Of a DNA stretch of 37,827 nt, positions 1-7,100 are shown piece by piece. Both the position numbers and the translations under genes were made by a program. This DNA comes from Chloroflexi bacterium OLB15. Its GTDB lineage: Bacteria; Chloroflexota; Anaerolineae; Aggregatilineales; Phototrophicaceae. Every line of letters begins with the position of its first letter. The stretch's first letter is position 1. The notes below the pieces were generated by a model. It had not been told where the DNA came from. It saw only the letters and a program-made list of their open reading frames with translations, and searched no databases. The stretch covers positions 1 through 37,827 of the forward strand of contig LMZS01000070.1 of the NCBI GenBank assembly GCA_001567085.1. The letters run 5' to 3'.

Positions 1-194
1 CCGGGCGTAGGTGGGCGCTGCCCCGGCGTCGAAAAGGGCTGGTGCCAGCGCCTGAACTGCTTCCCCCCGGCGTCGGCGGACGCGCACCGCTTGAAGAAAA
101 CGCTGAAGAGCCAGCGCCTGAACTACTGCCGGGCGTTGGCGGACGCGGACTGCTTGAGCCGCTGCCAGATGGCGTGCCAACTTTACCTAATGGA

Positions 195-503
195 TCATTG
201 GTTAGAGCCGGGGCGCTGGAAAGGTTGAACGCCGCTGCTGCCCGGCATCGTGCTGCCCGGTGGGCGCGCAGAAGCACCGGGCGGCGAATTGGGAGAACGT
301 ATCGGGCTGGGGACGCTGCCCCCGCCGGGTGTTGGCGGTCGTGAAGCAGGTGGGGGAAGCCCCGCCCCGCCTACACGCGCAGATGGCGCAGACGGAGGCC
401 TTGATTGAAAACGATCGTCTTCATCGTCTTCATCAAAATCCTCAAACTCATCGTCGTCGAACTCGTCATCCAGTTCTTCATCGTCAAAAGGACGTGATGA
501 CAT
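195..503 (-). CDS. Acidic N-terminus, Pro/Ser-rich protein; frame broken near its 3' end
   Basis: I do not recognise this protein. The start is well supported: ATG at 503 is preceded by AAGGGG about six bases upstream. The first ~30 residues are almost all Asp/Glu with Phe, followed by a disordered Pro/Gly/Ser-rich tail carrying the motif RPPTPG. The frame stops at 195, but the same motif continues in the next frame over 194-60 and in the third frame over 35-1. The likely cause is one extra base in the GGGG run at 210-213 (plus strand) and one missing base in the AAAA run at 32-35. The true protein therefore probably runs off the left edge. It may be the disordered tail or linker of a membrane or FHA-type scaffold protein; no catalytic domain is visible. 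Divergent from the esterase gene at 659. Confidence 0.55.
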   Translation of the reverse strand: MSSRPFDDEELDDEFDDDEFEDFDEDDEDDRFQSRPPSAPSARVGGAGLPPPASRPPTPGGGSVPSPIRSPNSPPGASARPPGSTMPGSSGVQPFQRPGSNQ

Positions 504-658
504 TAGTTCCCCTTAGTGATGCTTAAACGAACAAACCATATCATAACATCAAATTGCGTAAAATCGCATAAGAATCGCACAAAAGTTCTATTGATATTCG
601 TAGGAACGAGTTGATTTAATACGTGCGAGCCGCAAATGTGACCGCTATAATCCACACT
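504..658. promoter_or_regulatory. Divergent promoter region with a TATAAT box close to the esterase start
   Basis: AT-rich spacer between two divergent genes. On the plus strand a perfect TATAAT lies at 646-651, only seven bases before the ATG at 659, so transcription from it would begin at or next to the start codon and give a nearly leaderless mRNA. I see no good -35 box at the usual distance. On the minus strand TATGAT (within GTTATGATATGG) is a possible -10 box for the leftward gene. Basis: pattern match only. Confidence 0.4.
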
Positions 659-1666
659 ATGATGATCAAACACCTCACCCAAACCAAAGTCGCTTTCATT
701 TTTCTTGCCCTGTGCGTGCTATTGGCAGCCTGCGATCCGCTTGCGCCCTTTCCAACGCCAACGGCAGCGGTTCTTATCGTCACGCCTGAAGATACGGCTA
801 CGCTTCCGCCTACGATCACCCCGATTCCATCGGACACGCCAACCCCTTCGCCGACAGATACACCAGCGCCAACCCCCACCCCTGATCCCTGCTTGCTTGA
901 AGGCGGAACGGTCATTCCATTTGACGAGTTTCGCAGCGAGATTGCCGGGGAAAACCTGCGCTACCGGGTGTATGTGCCGCCCTGCTATCTGGAATCGCAA
1001 AAGCGCTACCCGTATGCAGTGCTTCTACACGGGCTGCGGCAGGATGAGAATGAGTGGGAAACCATCGGCGTGATCGAAGCGCTGGAGCAGGGGATGCGGC
1101 TAGGCGCTATCGGCCCGATGATTCTGGTGATGCCCTATACCGGCCAAATCGGCGCGGCAGATCGATTTTTCCCTGATCCATCCGTTGAGCAGGTCATTCT
1201 GGAAGAATTATTGCCCGCGATTGAGCGTGATTTCTGCACCTGGAATGATCGTGAACACCGGGCGATTGGCGGCATTTCACGCGGTGGTTTCTGGGCTTAT
1301 TCTATCGCCATGCGCCACCCGGATATTTTTGGTCGCGTTGGCGGGCATAGCGCCGAATTGAACGCTGAATCTGCGCCAAACGCCGTTAGCCCTCTGGCGC
1401 TGGCGAGCAATGATGCTTTCCTGCCTAATGCTGACCTGAGCATGTATCTGGATAATGCCTCTGCCGATCCTGCTGGCGTATCGCTTGAGCTGTTCTCTAG
1501 CCGCCTAAGCGCGCGTGGCATTCCGCACGATTACACTATCTACCCAACTGGCGGCCATGACGATGATTACTGGTCGTCGCATGTTTCTGAATACATCTCG
1601 TTTTATGGAGAGGATTGGCCAAGGCGCCTGGAAGATTTACCAAGCTGCCTTGATCCCAGCCCGTAA
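659..1666 (+). CDS. Secreted lipoprotein esterase (putative esterase family, alpha/beta hydrolase)
   Basis: 335-residue alpha/beta hydrolase of the esterase D/feruloyl esterase-like group (PF00756-type), predicted to cleave ester bonds at the outer face of the membrane. From ATG 659 the sequence gives a lipoprotein signal peptide with lipobox LLAAC (Cys25), a Thr/Pro-rich linker of about 45 residues, then the hydrolase domain with 'VYVPP' and 'LLHG' near its start. The nucleophile elbow is GISRGG with Ser207, and a GGHDDDYW segment near the C-terminus supplies the catalytic His. An in-frame GTG at 623 is possible, but it would put 12 residues before the signal peptide and lies upstream of the TATAAT box. 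The gene at 1685 follows after 18 bases, probably cotranscribed. Substrate unknown. Confidence 0.8.
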   Translation: MMIKHLTQTKVAFIFLALCVLLAACDPLAPFPTPTAAVLIVTPEDTATLPPTITPIPSDTPTPSPTDTPAPTPTPDPCLLEGGTVIPFDEFRSEIAGENLRYRVYVPPCYLESQKRYPYAVLLHGLRQDENEWETIGVIEALEQGMRLGAIGPMILVMPYTGQIGAADRFFPDPSVEQVILEELLPAIERDFCTWNDREHRAIGGISRGGFWAYSIAMRHPDIFGRVGGHSAELNAESAPNAVSPLALASNDAFLPNADLSMYLDNASADPAGVSLELFSSRLSARGIPHDYTIYPTGGHDDDYWSSHVSEYISFYGEDWPRRLEDLPSCLDPSP

Positions 1667-1684
1667 AACGATAAGAGATACACC

Positions 1685-2449
1685 ATGCCAACACCTTTTA
1701 CTCATCTGGCATACGCACAGCGGTTGCTTGCAGATGACGGATTGCCCGAAGGCGTCCGGCATCTCTTGCACAGTGAGCGTCCGGCATTCTTGCTGGGCAG
1801 CATCGCCGCTGACGCGCAAACCATTCACGGGTTAAACCGCGAGATCACGCATTTCTACAGCTACGATCAACCCTTGGAAATACCGCCATATCAAATCATG
1901 CTGGCTAAACACGCCGAACTGGCAACAGCGGCGCTGCCGTCGCAGCGCGCATTTGTAGCGGGTTATGTGTTCCACCTCAGCATTGATGAAATCTGGTCTG
2001 TGCAGATGATCCACCCCTATTTTGTGACGGCGCAGTGGGGAAGCAAACTTGACCGCTTTCTGGGGTTGCAACTGCTCTTAATCACGATGGATGAGCGCGA
2101 TCAAATATCGCTTTCAGCAGAAACGGTGCAGGCGCTGGCGCATTCGCAGCCCGTTGAATGGCTGCCGTTTCTTGACGACGCCAAACTGGTAGCCTGGCGG
2201 GATTTGATCGCCCGGCAGCTAGCGCCCAATGGCCATATTCAGACTCTGGATATCGTCAGCGAGCGCGCGCCAGCGGCGTTGGCGCTAACGCCCGAAGTGC
2301 TGCGAAAAATGCTGGATTCGCAAGCGGTTATGAAACGCGCGCTGTGGTCACATCTACCTGAATCGGCGCTGGTTGAGGTTGAAAAACAGATGTATGAACT
2401 TTCACGCCAGCGGTTGAACGACATCCTGGCACAAAGTTTGTTAGCCTAG
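1685..2449 (+). CDS. Zinc-dependent phospholipase C-like protein
   Basis: 254-residue protein resembling the zinc-dependent phospholipase C family (PF00882). The N-terminus 'MPTPFTHLAYAQRLL' and the spaced ligand candidates His7, Asp43 (GSIAAD), His56 (ITHFY), His97 and Asp101 (VFHLSIDE) fit a trinuclear zinc site in an all-alpha fold. No signal peptide is visible, so it is probably cytoplasmic, unlike secreted clostridial PLCs. In many bacteria this family is annotated only by domain and its substrate is unknown. The start follows AAGAGA at a usable distance. The 3' end overlaps the convergent livF by nine bases. Function at family level only. Confidence 0.7.
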   Translation: MPTPFTHLAYAQRLLADDGLPEGVRHLLHSERPAFLLGSIAADAQTIHGLNREITHFYSYDQPLEIPPYQIMLAKHAELATAALPSQRAFVAGYVFHLSIDEIWSVQMIHPYFVTAQWGSKLDRFLGLQLLLITMDERDQISLSAETVQALAHSQPVEWLPFLDDAKLVAWRDLIARQLAPNGHIQTLDIVSERAPAALALTPEVLRKMLDSQAVMKRALWSHLPESALVEVEKQMYELSRQRLNDILAQSLLA

Positions 2450-3157
2450 ATACGCCCGGACGATAGATTCATCCTCGCGCATTTCTGCCGCTGGGCCTTC
2501 GTTCACAATATGCCCGCGTTCCAGAACATAAGCATAGTCAGCCACTTGCAGCGCCTTGCGCGCGTTCTGCTCTACCAACAAAATCGGGATACCCTGCTCT
2601 TTGATCGCCTCGATGATGTGGAAGACTTCATTCACCAACAGCGGCGCCAGCCCCATACTTGGCTCGTCCAGCATCAATAGTTTGGGGCGCGCCATCATCG
2701 CCCGGCCTACGGCCAGCATTTGCTGTTCGCCGCCGCTTAGCAGCCCCGCTTTTTGTTCACGCCGTTCATTTAATCTTCCAAACCGTTGAAAAATTGTGTC
2801 CAGATCGCTGGAAACCTCCGCATCATTACGCAGATTGGCGCCCATCAGCAGGTTGTCCATCACGCTCATAGTGGCGATCACCTGCCGGCCTTCCGGCACT
2901 TGAATTAAGCCAAGCGCTGTCACCCGATCTGCGCGCAAGCCGGCAATATCGCGTCCTGCAAAAGTGATACTACCTTGAGTAGGCTTAATCAGGCCGCTTA
3001 ACGTGTTTAGCGTCGTGCTTTTGCCCGCGCCGTTTGCGCCAATCAACGTTACCACCTGGCCTTCATGAACGCTGAATGACACGCCGCGCAAAGCCTTGAT
3101 TGCGCCATAGCCACTATGCAGATTCCTGACCTCAAGCAGTGGTTGGCGTGCGGCCAT
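2441..3157 (-). CDS. livF: Branched-chain amino acid ABC transporter ATP-binding protein LivF
   Basis: 238-residue ATPase of the LivF type, one of the two nucleotide-binding subunits of the high-affinity branched-chain amino acid (or amide/urea) importer. The sequence shows Walker A GANGAGKS, a Q-loop region 'GLIQVPEGRQVI' typical of LivF, signature LSGGEQQ, Walker B LLMLDEPS and a switch region with 'ILLVEQN'. I chose ATG 3157 (MAARQPLL) because GAGGA lies seven to eight bases upstream. It overlaps the end of livG by 26 bases, indicating translational coupling. No permease (livH, livM) or binding-protein gene is in the window, so its partners must be encoded elsewhere. Confidence 0.9.
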   Translation of the reverse strand: MAARQPLLEVRNLHSGYGAIKALRGVSFSVHEGQVVTLIGANGAGKSTTLNTLSGLIKPTQGSITFAGRDIAGLRADRVTALGLIQVPEGRQVIATMSVMDNLLMGANLRNDAEVSSDLDTIFQRFGRLNERREQKAGLLSGGEQQMLAVGRAMMARPKLLMLDEPSMGLAPLLVNEVFHIIEAIKEQGIPILLVEQNARKALQVADYAYVLERGHIVNEGPAAEMREDESIVRAYLG

Positions 3158-3917
3158 GTTCGTCCTCATCTTCGCCAAGGTAGGCTTCAATCACCAGTGG
3201 ATTCTGCTTGATTTCATCCGGCGTGCCATGAGCGATGATCTGCCCGAAATTCAGGACATAAATCTCATCGCACACCTGATGTATCAGGGACATATCGTGT
3301 TCAATGACCAGAACCGTCAGCCCTTGATCGCGCTCGCGCAAAATCTGATCGCCCAGCGCGCGGGTTTCAATCGGGTTCATCCCTGCCGTTGGTTCATCTA
3401 GCAAAAGCAGCGATGGGTGGGTAGAAAGCGCGCGCGCCATCTCTAAACGCCGCTGATCGCCATAAGGCAGCGATGAAGCACGCGCATTGGCAAGGCTTTC
3501 CAGCCCAAAGCGCTGTAGATTGGCCATCGTCCGTTCGCGCATGGCCTTTTCTTCGCGGCGATAGGTGGGGCTAAATACCAGTGAATCCAGAATACTGGAC
3601 TTATTGGTGGCGTGTTCGCCGATGAGTAAATTTTCAAGCGCGGTCATCTCGCCAAACAGGCGGATATTCTGGTAAGTACGCGCGATTCCCAGCCTGCTGA
3701 TTTTATGCGGCGGCGCGGTTGTAATATCGTGTTCCATAAATACGATTTGGCCGGATGTGGGATGATCCAACCCGCTAATGTTGTTGATGAGGGTGGTCTT
3801 ACCAGCACCATTTGGGCCAATCAAGCCAACCACTTTGCCCTGTGGCACAGTAAGGTTAACCTGCGAAAGCGCTTGAAGGCCGCCAAATTGACGGGAAACG
3901 TTCTTTAAGGTGAGCAT
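3132..3917 (-). CDS. livG: Branched-chain amino acid ABC transporter ATP-binding protein LivG
   Basis: 261-residue LivG-type ATPase, partner of LivF. Walker A GPNGAGKT lies near residues 34-41. The 'ARTYQNIRLF' Q-loop segment, the LivG-style signature 'LPYGDQRRLEMARAL' (in place of LSGGQ), Walker B LLLLDEPTAG and the H-loop 'VIEHDM' are all present. The C-terminus carries an acidic tail ending in EDEDEHGRTPTTA, longer than usual, whose coding sequence contains the livF ribosome-binding site. No clear Shine-Dalgarno precedes its own ATG at 3917. The expected upstream livH/livM genes are absent; the region before it holds a broken short ORF. Confidence 0.9.
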   Translation of the reverse strand: MLTLKNVSRQFGGLQALSQVNLTVPQGKVVGLIGPNGAGKTTLINNISGLDHPTSGQIVFMEHDITTAPPHKISRLGIARTYQNIRLFGEMTALENLLIGEHATNKSSILDSLVFSPTYRREEKAMRERTMANLQRFGLESLANARASSLPYGDQRRLEMARALSTHPSLLLLDEPTAGMNPIETRALGDQILRERDQGLTVLVIEHDMSLIHQVCDEIYVLNFGQIIAHGTPDEIKQNPLVIEAYLGEDEDEHGRTPTTA

Positions 3918-3944
3918 TTAGGTCATTTCAGCAGAATACAGATA

Positions 3945-4134
3945 TCATTCATCTTGCCTGGCATTCTTATCAAGAAATTCCGCAGTAGAATATTTAGCGA
4001 TTTTCTCGCAAGAACTCACGCATTATTTTGGCTGCACGGTGTTGCTGTGCCTACCCTATTATTCGCTGCTAACTCTAGCGCAGCTTCTTGATTAAACCAC
4101 AATTCAGAGCTAAGCCAAAACAGCGCTTGTTCTA
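3945..4134 (-). pseudogene. Broken short ORF between galT and livG (two apparent +1 indels)
   Basis: The minus strand here reads as plausible protein only if two single extra bases are removed. Directly after the galT stop the frame gives 'EQALFWLSSELWFNQEAALEL'-like sequence to about 4040. Dropping one of the two G at 4038-4039 continues into 'AAKIMREFLRE', and dropping one T from TTTT at 4001-4004 continues into 'IAKYSTAEFLDKNARQDE' and a TGA at 3945-3947. That makes about 60 residues, helical, with no ATG start. Codons such as AGG, TTT and GAT are more frequent than in the neighbours. It could be the remnant of a decayed or transferred gene, or a small intact gene hidden by sequencing errors. 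Family unknown. Confidence 0.3.
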
Positions 4135-4135
4135 T

Positions 4136-5194
4136 TTAACGCGCCCGATAATGCACCAGCGGCAAATCACGCAGGCGGGCGGCAGCCTGTTCTGCCGTTA
4201 GGTCACGCTGAGATTCGGCCAGCATTTCATAACCCACCATGAACTTACGCACGGTAGCCGAACGCAGCAGCGGCGGGTAGAAATGAGCGTGAAGCTGCCA
4301 GTGGCGATGATCCTCATTGATCAGATCGCCAGTCGGCGCACCATGCCAGCCCATCGAATACGGGAACGAGACTTCAAACAGGTTATCGTAGCGGGTGGTT
4401 AACTGTTTAAGAATATCTGCCAGTTGAGTGCGCTCATCATCGTTCAGCTCAGTCAAACGCGATACATGGCGCAGCGGAATTAACAGCGTTTCAAACGGCC
4501 ACACTGCCCAATAGGGCACGACAGCAACCCAAGAATCATTCATCACCACCGTGCGCGCCCCGTCAGCAATTTCCTGCGCGGCATATTCAAACAACAACGG
4601 CTTACCATATCGCTGGTAATAGGCGCGCTGGTTTGCGTCTTCTTTGGCTGGCAGGGTTGGCAAAAAGTTGCTTGCCCAGATTTGTCCGTGAGGATGCGGG
4701 TTGCTGGCGCCCATCGTCGAGCCTTTATTCTCGAAGATCTGCACCCAGCGGTAAGCCGCGCCAAGATCGGCAATCTGTTCTGCCCATACGTCTATGACCT
4801 TGCGAATATCGGCGGTTTCCATCTCTGGCAGCGTTAAATCATGGCGTGGCGAGAAGCAGATCACGCGGCTGGTGCCGCGCACAGGCTGCGCTTGCATCAG
4901 CGTGCCTTCGCCAAAATTGCCGGCCGGGGTATCAGCCAGCAAAGCAGCGAAATCGTTGGTGAAGACGAACGTCTCCGTATACTGCGGGTTACGCACCCCA
5001 CCAGCGCGCTCGTTGCCGGGGCAAAGGTAACAAGTCGGGTCATGTTGAGGCCGGTTTTCGGGCGGCAGCTTTTCAACCTGCCCTTGCCAGGGGCGTTTGG
5101 TACGATGCGGTGAAACCAGAACCCATTCATCAAGCAGCGGGTTGTAACGGCGATGCGGGTGATCAGTAGGATTGAAGACGGGGGAAGAAGCCAT
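4136..5194 (-). CDS. galT: Galactose-1-phosphate uridylyltransferase
   Basis: 352-residue HIT-superfamily enzyme of the Leloir pathway: UDP-glucose + galactose-1-phosphate to glucose-1-phosphate + UDP-galactose, in the cytoplasm. The N-terminal signature '[17 protein letters not shown]' is followed by a zinc-type CxxC (Cys55, Cys58) and the catalytic [10 protein letters not shown] segment, with the nucleophilic His in HPH at residues 167-169. Length is normal for bacterial GalT. No galE or galK lies beside it. It stands alone between a membrane-protein gene and a broken ORF. The upstream spacer (5195-5262) is short. Confidence 0.93.
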   Translation of the reverse strand: MASSPVFNPTDHPHRRYNPLLDEWVLVSPHRTKRPWQGQVEKLPPENRPQHDPTCYLCPGNERAGGVRNPQYTETFVFTNDFAALLADTPAGNFGEGTLMQAQPVRGTSRVICFSPRHDLTLPEMETADIRKVIDVWAEQIADLGAAYRWVQIFENKGSTMGASNPHPHGQIWASNFLPTLPAKEDANQRAYYQRYGKPLLFEYAAQEIADGARTVVMNDSWVAVVPYWAVWPFETLLIPLRHVSRLTELNDDERTQLADILKQLTTRYDNLFEVSFPYSMGWHGAPTGDLINEDHRHWQLHAHFYPPLLRSATVRKFMVGYEMLAESQRDLTAEQAAARLRDLPLVHYRAR

Positions 5195-5262
5195 ACAGCA
5201 ACCTTATGCGAGAATTGCCAGCAAAACTCTCCACGTAAGCATACCGCATTGAGCTACAAGAT

Positions 5263-5643
5263 TCACTCATATGGTCGGGGCTTTTTGCCGATATCTTCCA
5301 GATCAGGCAGCGCCTTTGGCGGTTGGCTGGCTTTTGGGAAGATGAAACGGAAATAGGCATGTACCACAAGGATGCCCCCACCATATACGAGCAGAAATGG
5401 TTCAGCAATGCCAGCAATAATGCTGGCGGCGGCTGAATCAGCAAAAACTGCCCCGCCAATCCATAACGCTAGCCCGATCACCACACACACAACCGCTAAG
5501 CGCAGCCGTTTACCGATGATGCTTTCATAGGTCACGCCTTGTGTAGCAAGCTGGCGGTGGAGAGAGTATGCCTCAGCCACCACCGCAGTAACCGCCGCCC
5601 CTGCCGAAATAAGGAAGATGCAGAACGAGGATAAATCAGGCAC
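5263..5643 (-). CDS. Small membrane protein, unknown function
   Basis: 126-residue protein with three probable transmembrane segments: about residues 6-24, 48-68 and 73-95, followed by a polar C-terminal tail rich in Pro and Lys. I place the start at GTG 5643, which overlaps the last eight bases of the aminotransferase gene, with GAGG seven to eight bases upstream; the TTG at 5655 is an alternative. The overlap implies coupled translation with the aminotransferase. I recognise no family. Confidence 0.6.
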   Translation of the reverse strand: MPDLSSFCIFLISAGAAVTAVVAEAYSLHRQLATQGVTYESIIGKRLRLAVVCVVIGLALWIGGAVFADSAAASIIAGIAEPFLLVYGGGILVVHAYFRFIFPKASQPPKALPDLEDIGKKPRPYE

Positions 5644-6817
5644 GGGCGGCCTCAAAAGCAGCTTTGAAACCGGGCAAGCCGCGCTCGATCATAGAGTCGT
5701 TAGCTGTAAGCGAAACGCGAAAATAACCCGGCATTTCTATCAATTCTCCAGGCAAACACAATACATTTTGCTCAGCAAGCAGCCGGATAAACTGCTGATC
5801 ATCAGGAATAGGCGAACGCGGCAGCAAATAGAACGTGCCTTCCGGCAAATGCACATCGTAGCCAATATTACGCAGTTCGCGAATCATCCAATCGCGCTTA
5901 TATTGCAAATGTTCAAGGTCAAGACAGGTCTTTTCAATATCAGCCAGCGCATGTTGCAGCAGGGCATTTGGCTGGGCAAAGCCAACCGTCAATTGCGCGG
6001 TTAAACAGGCCAGCGCCACTGACCTGACATCCGGCATCGCGGAAGGCAAGGCGATATAGCCAATACGCTGCCCCGGCGCGAGAGTTTGCTTGCCATAGGT
6101 ATACAGCATAAAGGTCGGCACGTAGTATTTAATCGGGCTAGAATATTCAACCCCATCATAGAGGATGCGGCGGTAGGCTTCATCAGAAAACAAATAGATG
6201 ATGCGTCCATTCCGAGCGCTGGCTTCAGTCAAAATATCGGCTAATGCCCGCAGCGTTTCAGGCGGATAAATCTTGCCAGTGGGGTTGTTAGGCGAATTTA
6301 CTATAATCGCGCGCGTTTTAGGGGTGATCGCTGCGCGAATTGCTTCCAGATCGAGATCAAAATTATCCGGCCGTACTTTTACCCGCACCGGAATACAGCC
6401 CGCGCCTTGAAGCATTGCCTCATAGAAAAACCAGGGCGGACTGTTGAAAATCACTTCGTCACCGGGATCAGTTACCGCATGAATGGCGATGCTGATGGCT
6501 GAAAATCCGCCTGTGGTCATGATCACATTTTCAGGCTCAATCGCTAATCCATAGCGGTCTTTCAGCGATTGCACTACTGTTTGTACCGCCCCCGATTCAT
6601 TCATGGTATAGGCATACCATTCTTCTGTTTTGGGCTGAAGCTGATATTCCAGAGCGGAAATCAACCCCGGCAGCGGCATTTCGTGCGGGTTGCCAATCGC
6701 AAAATCGCAGATGCCTGGTTCACCTGCCTTGCGGGTATAGTCAGAATTCGTCAAAAATTGCAGAACAGCGCTGTTTACATCTGCAAAGCGAGTCATACGC
6801 GAAGAAATTGCCGTCAT
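5636..6817 (-). CDS. PLP-dependent aminotransferase, class I/II
   Basis: 393-residue fold-type I aminotransferase. Visible landmarks are NSPNNPTGK (residues 174-182), the PLP-N1 aspartate in SDEAY (Asp212), the Schiff-base lysine in YGKQTLAPGQR (Lys243) with the phosphate-binding Arg following, and a C-terminal 'FRVSLT' that carries the substrate-carboxylate Arg. It probably transfers the amino group of aspartate or a related amino acid to 2-oxoglutarate; exact specificity cannot be read from sequence. The start ATG 6817 has a strong GGAGG eight to nine bases upstream. It heads a two-gene unit with the small membrane protein that overlaps its 3' end. Confidence 0.88.
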   Translation of the reverse strand: MTAISSRMTRFADVNSAVLQFLTNSDYTRKAGEPGICDFAIGNPHEMPLPGLISALEYQLQPKTEEWYAYTMNESGAVQTVVQSLKDRYGLAIEPENVIMTTGGFSAISIAIHAVTDPGDEVIFNSPPWFFYEAMLQGAGCIPVRVKVRPDNFDLDLEAIRAAITPKTRAIIVNSPNNPTGKIYPPETLRALADILTEASARNGRIIYLFSDEAYRRILYDGVEYSSPIKYYVPTFMLYTYGKQTLAPGQRIGYIALPSAMPDVRSVALACLTAQLTVGFAQPNALLQHALADIEKTCLDLEHLQYKRDWMIRELRNIGYDVHLPEGTFYLLPRSPIPDDQQFIRLLAEQNVLCLPGELIEMPGYFRVSLTANDSMIERGLPGFKAAFEAARA

Positions 6818-6838
6818 GCTTGCGCCTCCGCAAATTAG

Positions 6839-6900
6839 TCACAGTAATATAATATATTGAACTATATCACCTTTCTGCGTTTATGCCGGGGCTGGAAAGT
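6839..6900 (-). promoter_or_regulatory. AT-rich promoter region of the aminotransferase unit
   Basis: A tract of TATAATATATT-like sequence (plus strand about 6846-6870) lies just upstream of the aminotransferase ribosome-binding site and offers several overlapping -10 candidates on the minus strand. I cannot choose one. Confidence 0.35.
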
Positions 6901-6982
6901 ACCGCGCATATAGCGTTCGCAGCAGCACTCTATAACGAAGCCTGCGCGTGGGCAGAATCAGATTTTGCTGGGTGTTTGGCGC

Positions 6983-7034
6983 AAAAACTGGCAGCCTCCG
7001 CGAAAGGATCAAGATTCCGGTGAAGGCTGCCAGT
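6983..7034 (-). terminator. Intrinsic terminator after the TPR/SH3 gene
   Basis: Perfect 11-bp inverted repeat ACTGGCAGCCT (6987-6997) / AGGCTGCCAGT (7024-7034) with a 26-base loop that can itself close on CCG/CGG. On the minus strand it is followed by TTTTT (6987-6983). A second 9-bp hairpin, GCACAGCAG (7044-7052) / CTGCTGTGC (7066-7074), lies between it and the stop codon at 7101. The hairpins separate this gene from the aminotransferase unit. Confidence 0.75.
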
Positions 7035-7100
7035 CTCAAGAAGGCACAGCAGGGAATAACAATAGCTGCTGTGCTATAGCTCGCTCATCGAACGAATGGC

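Noticed and set aside
42..344. Plus-strand frame with repeated PAPELLPGVGGR
   Set aside because: It is the complement of the proline-rich repeat of the minus-strand gene, which has a proper ribosome-binding site.
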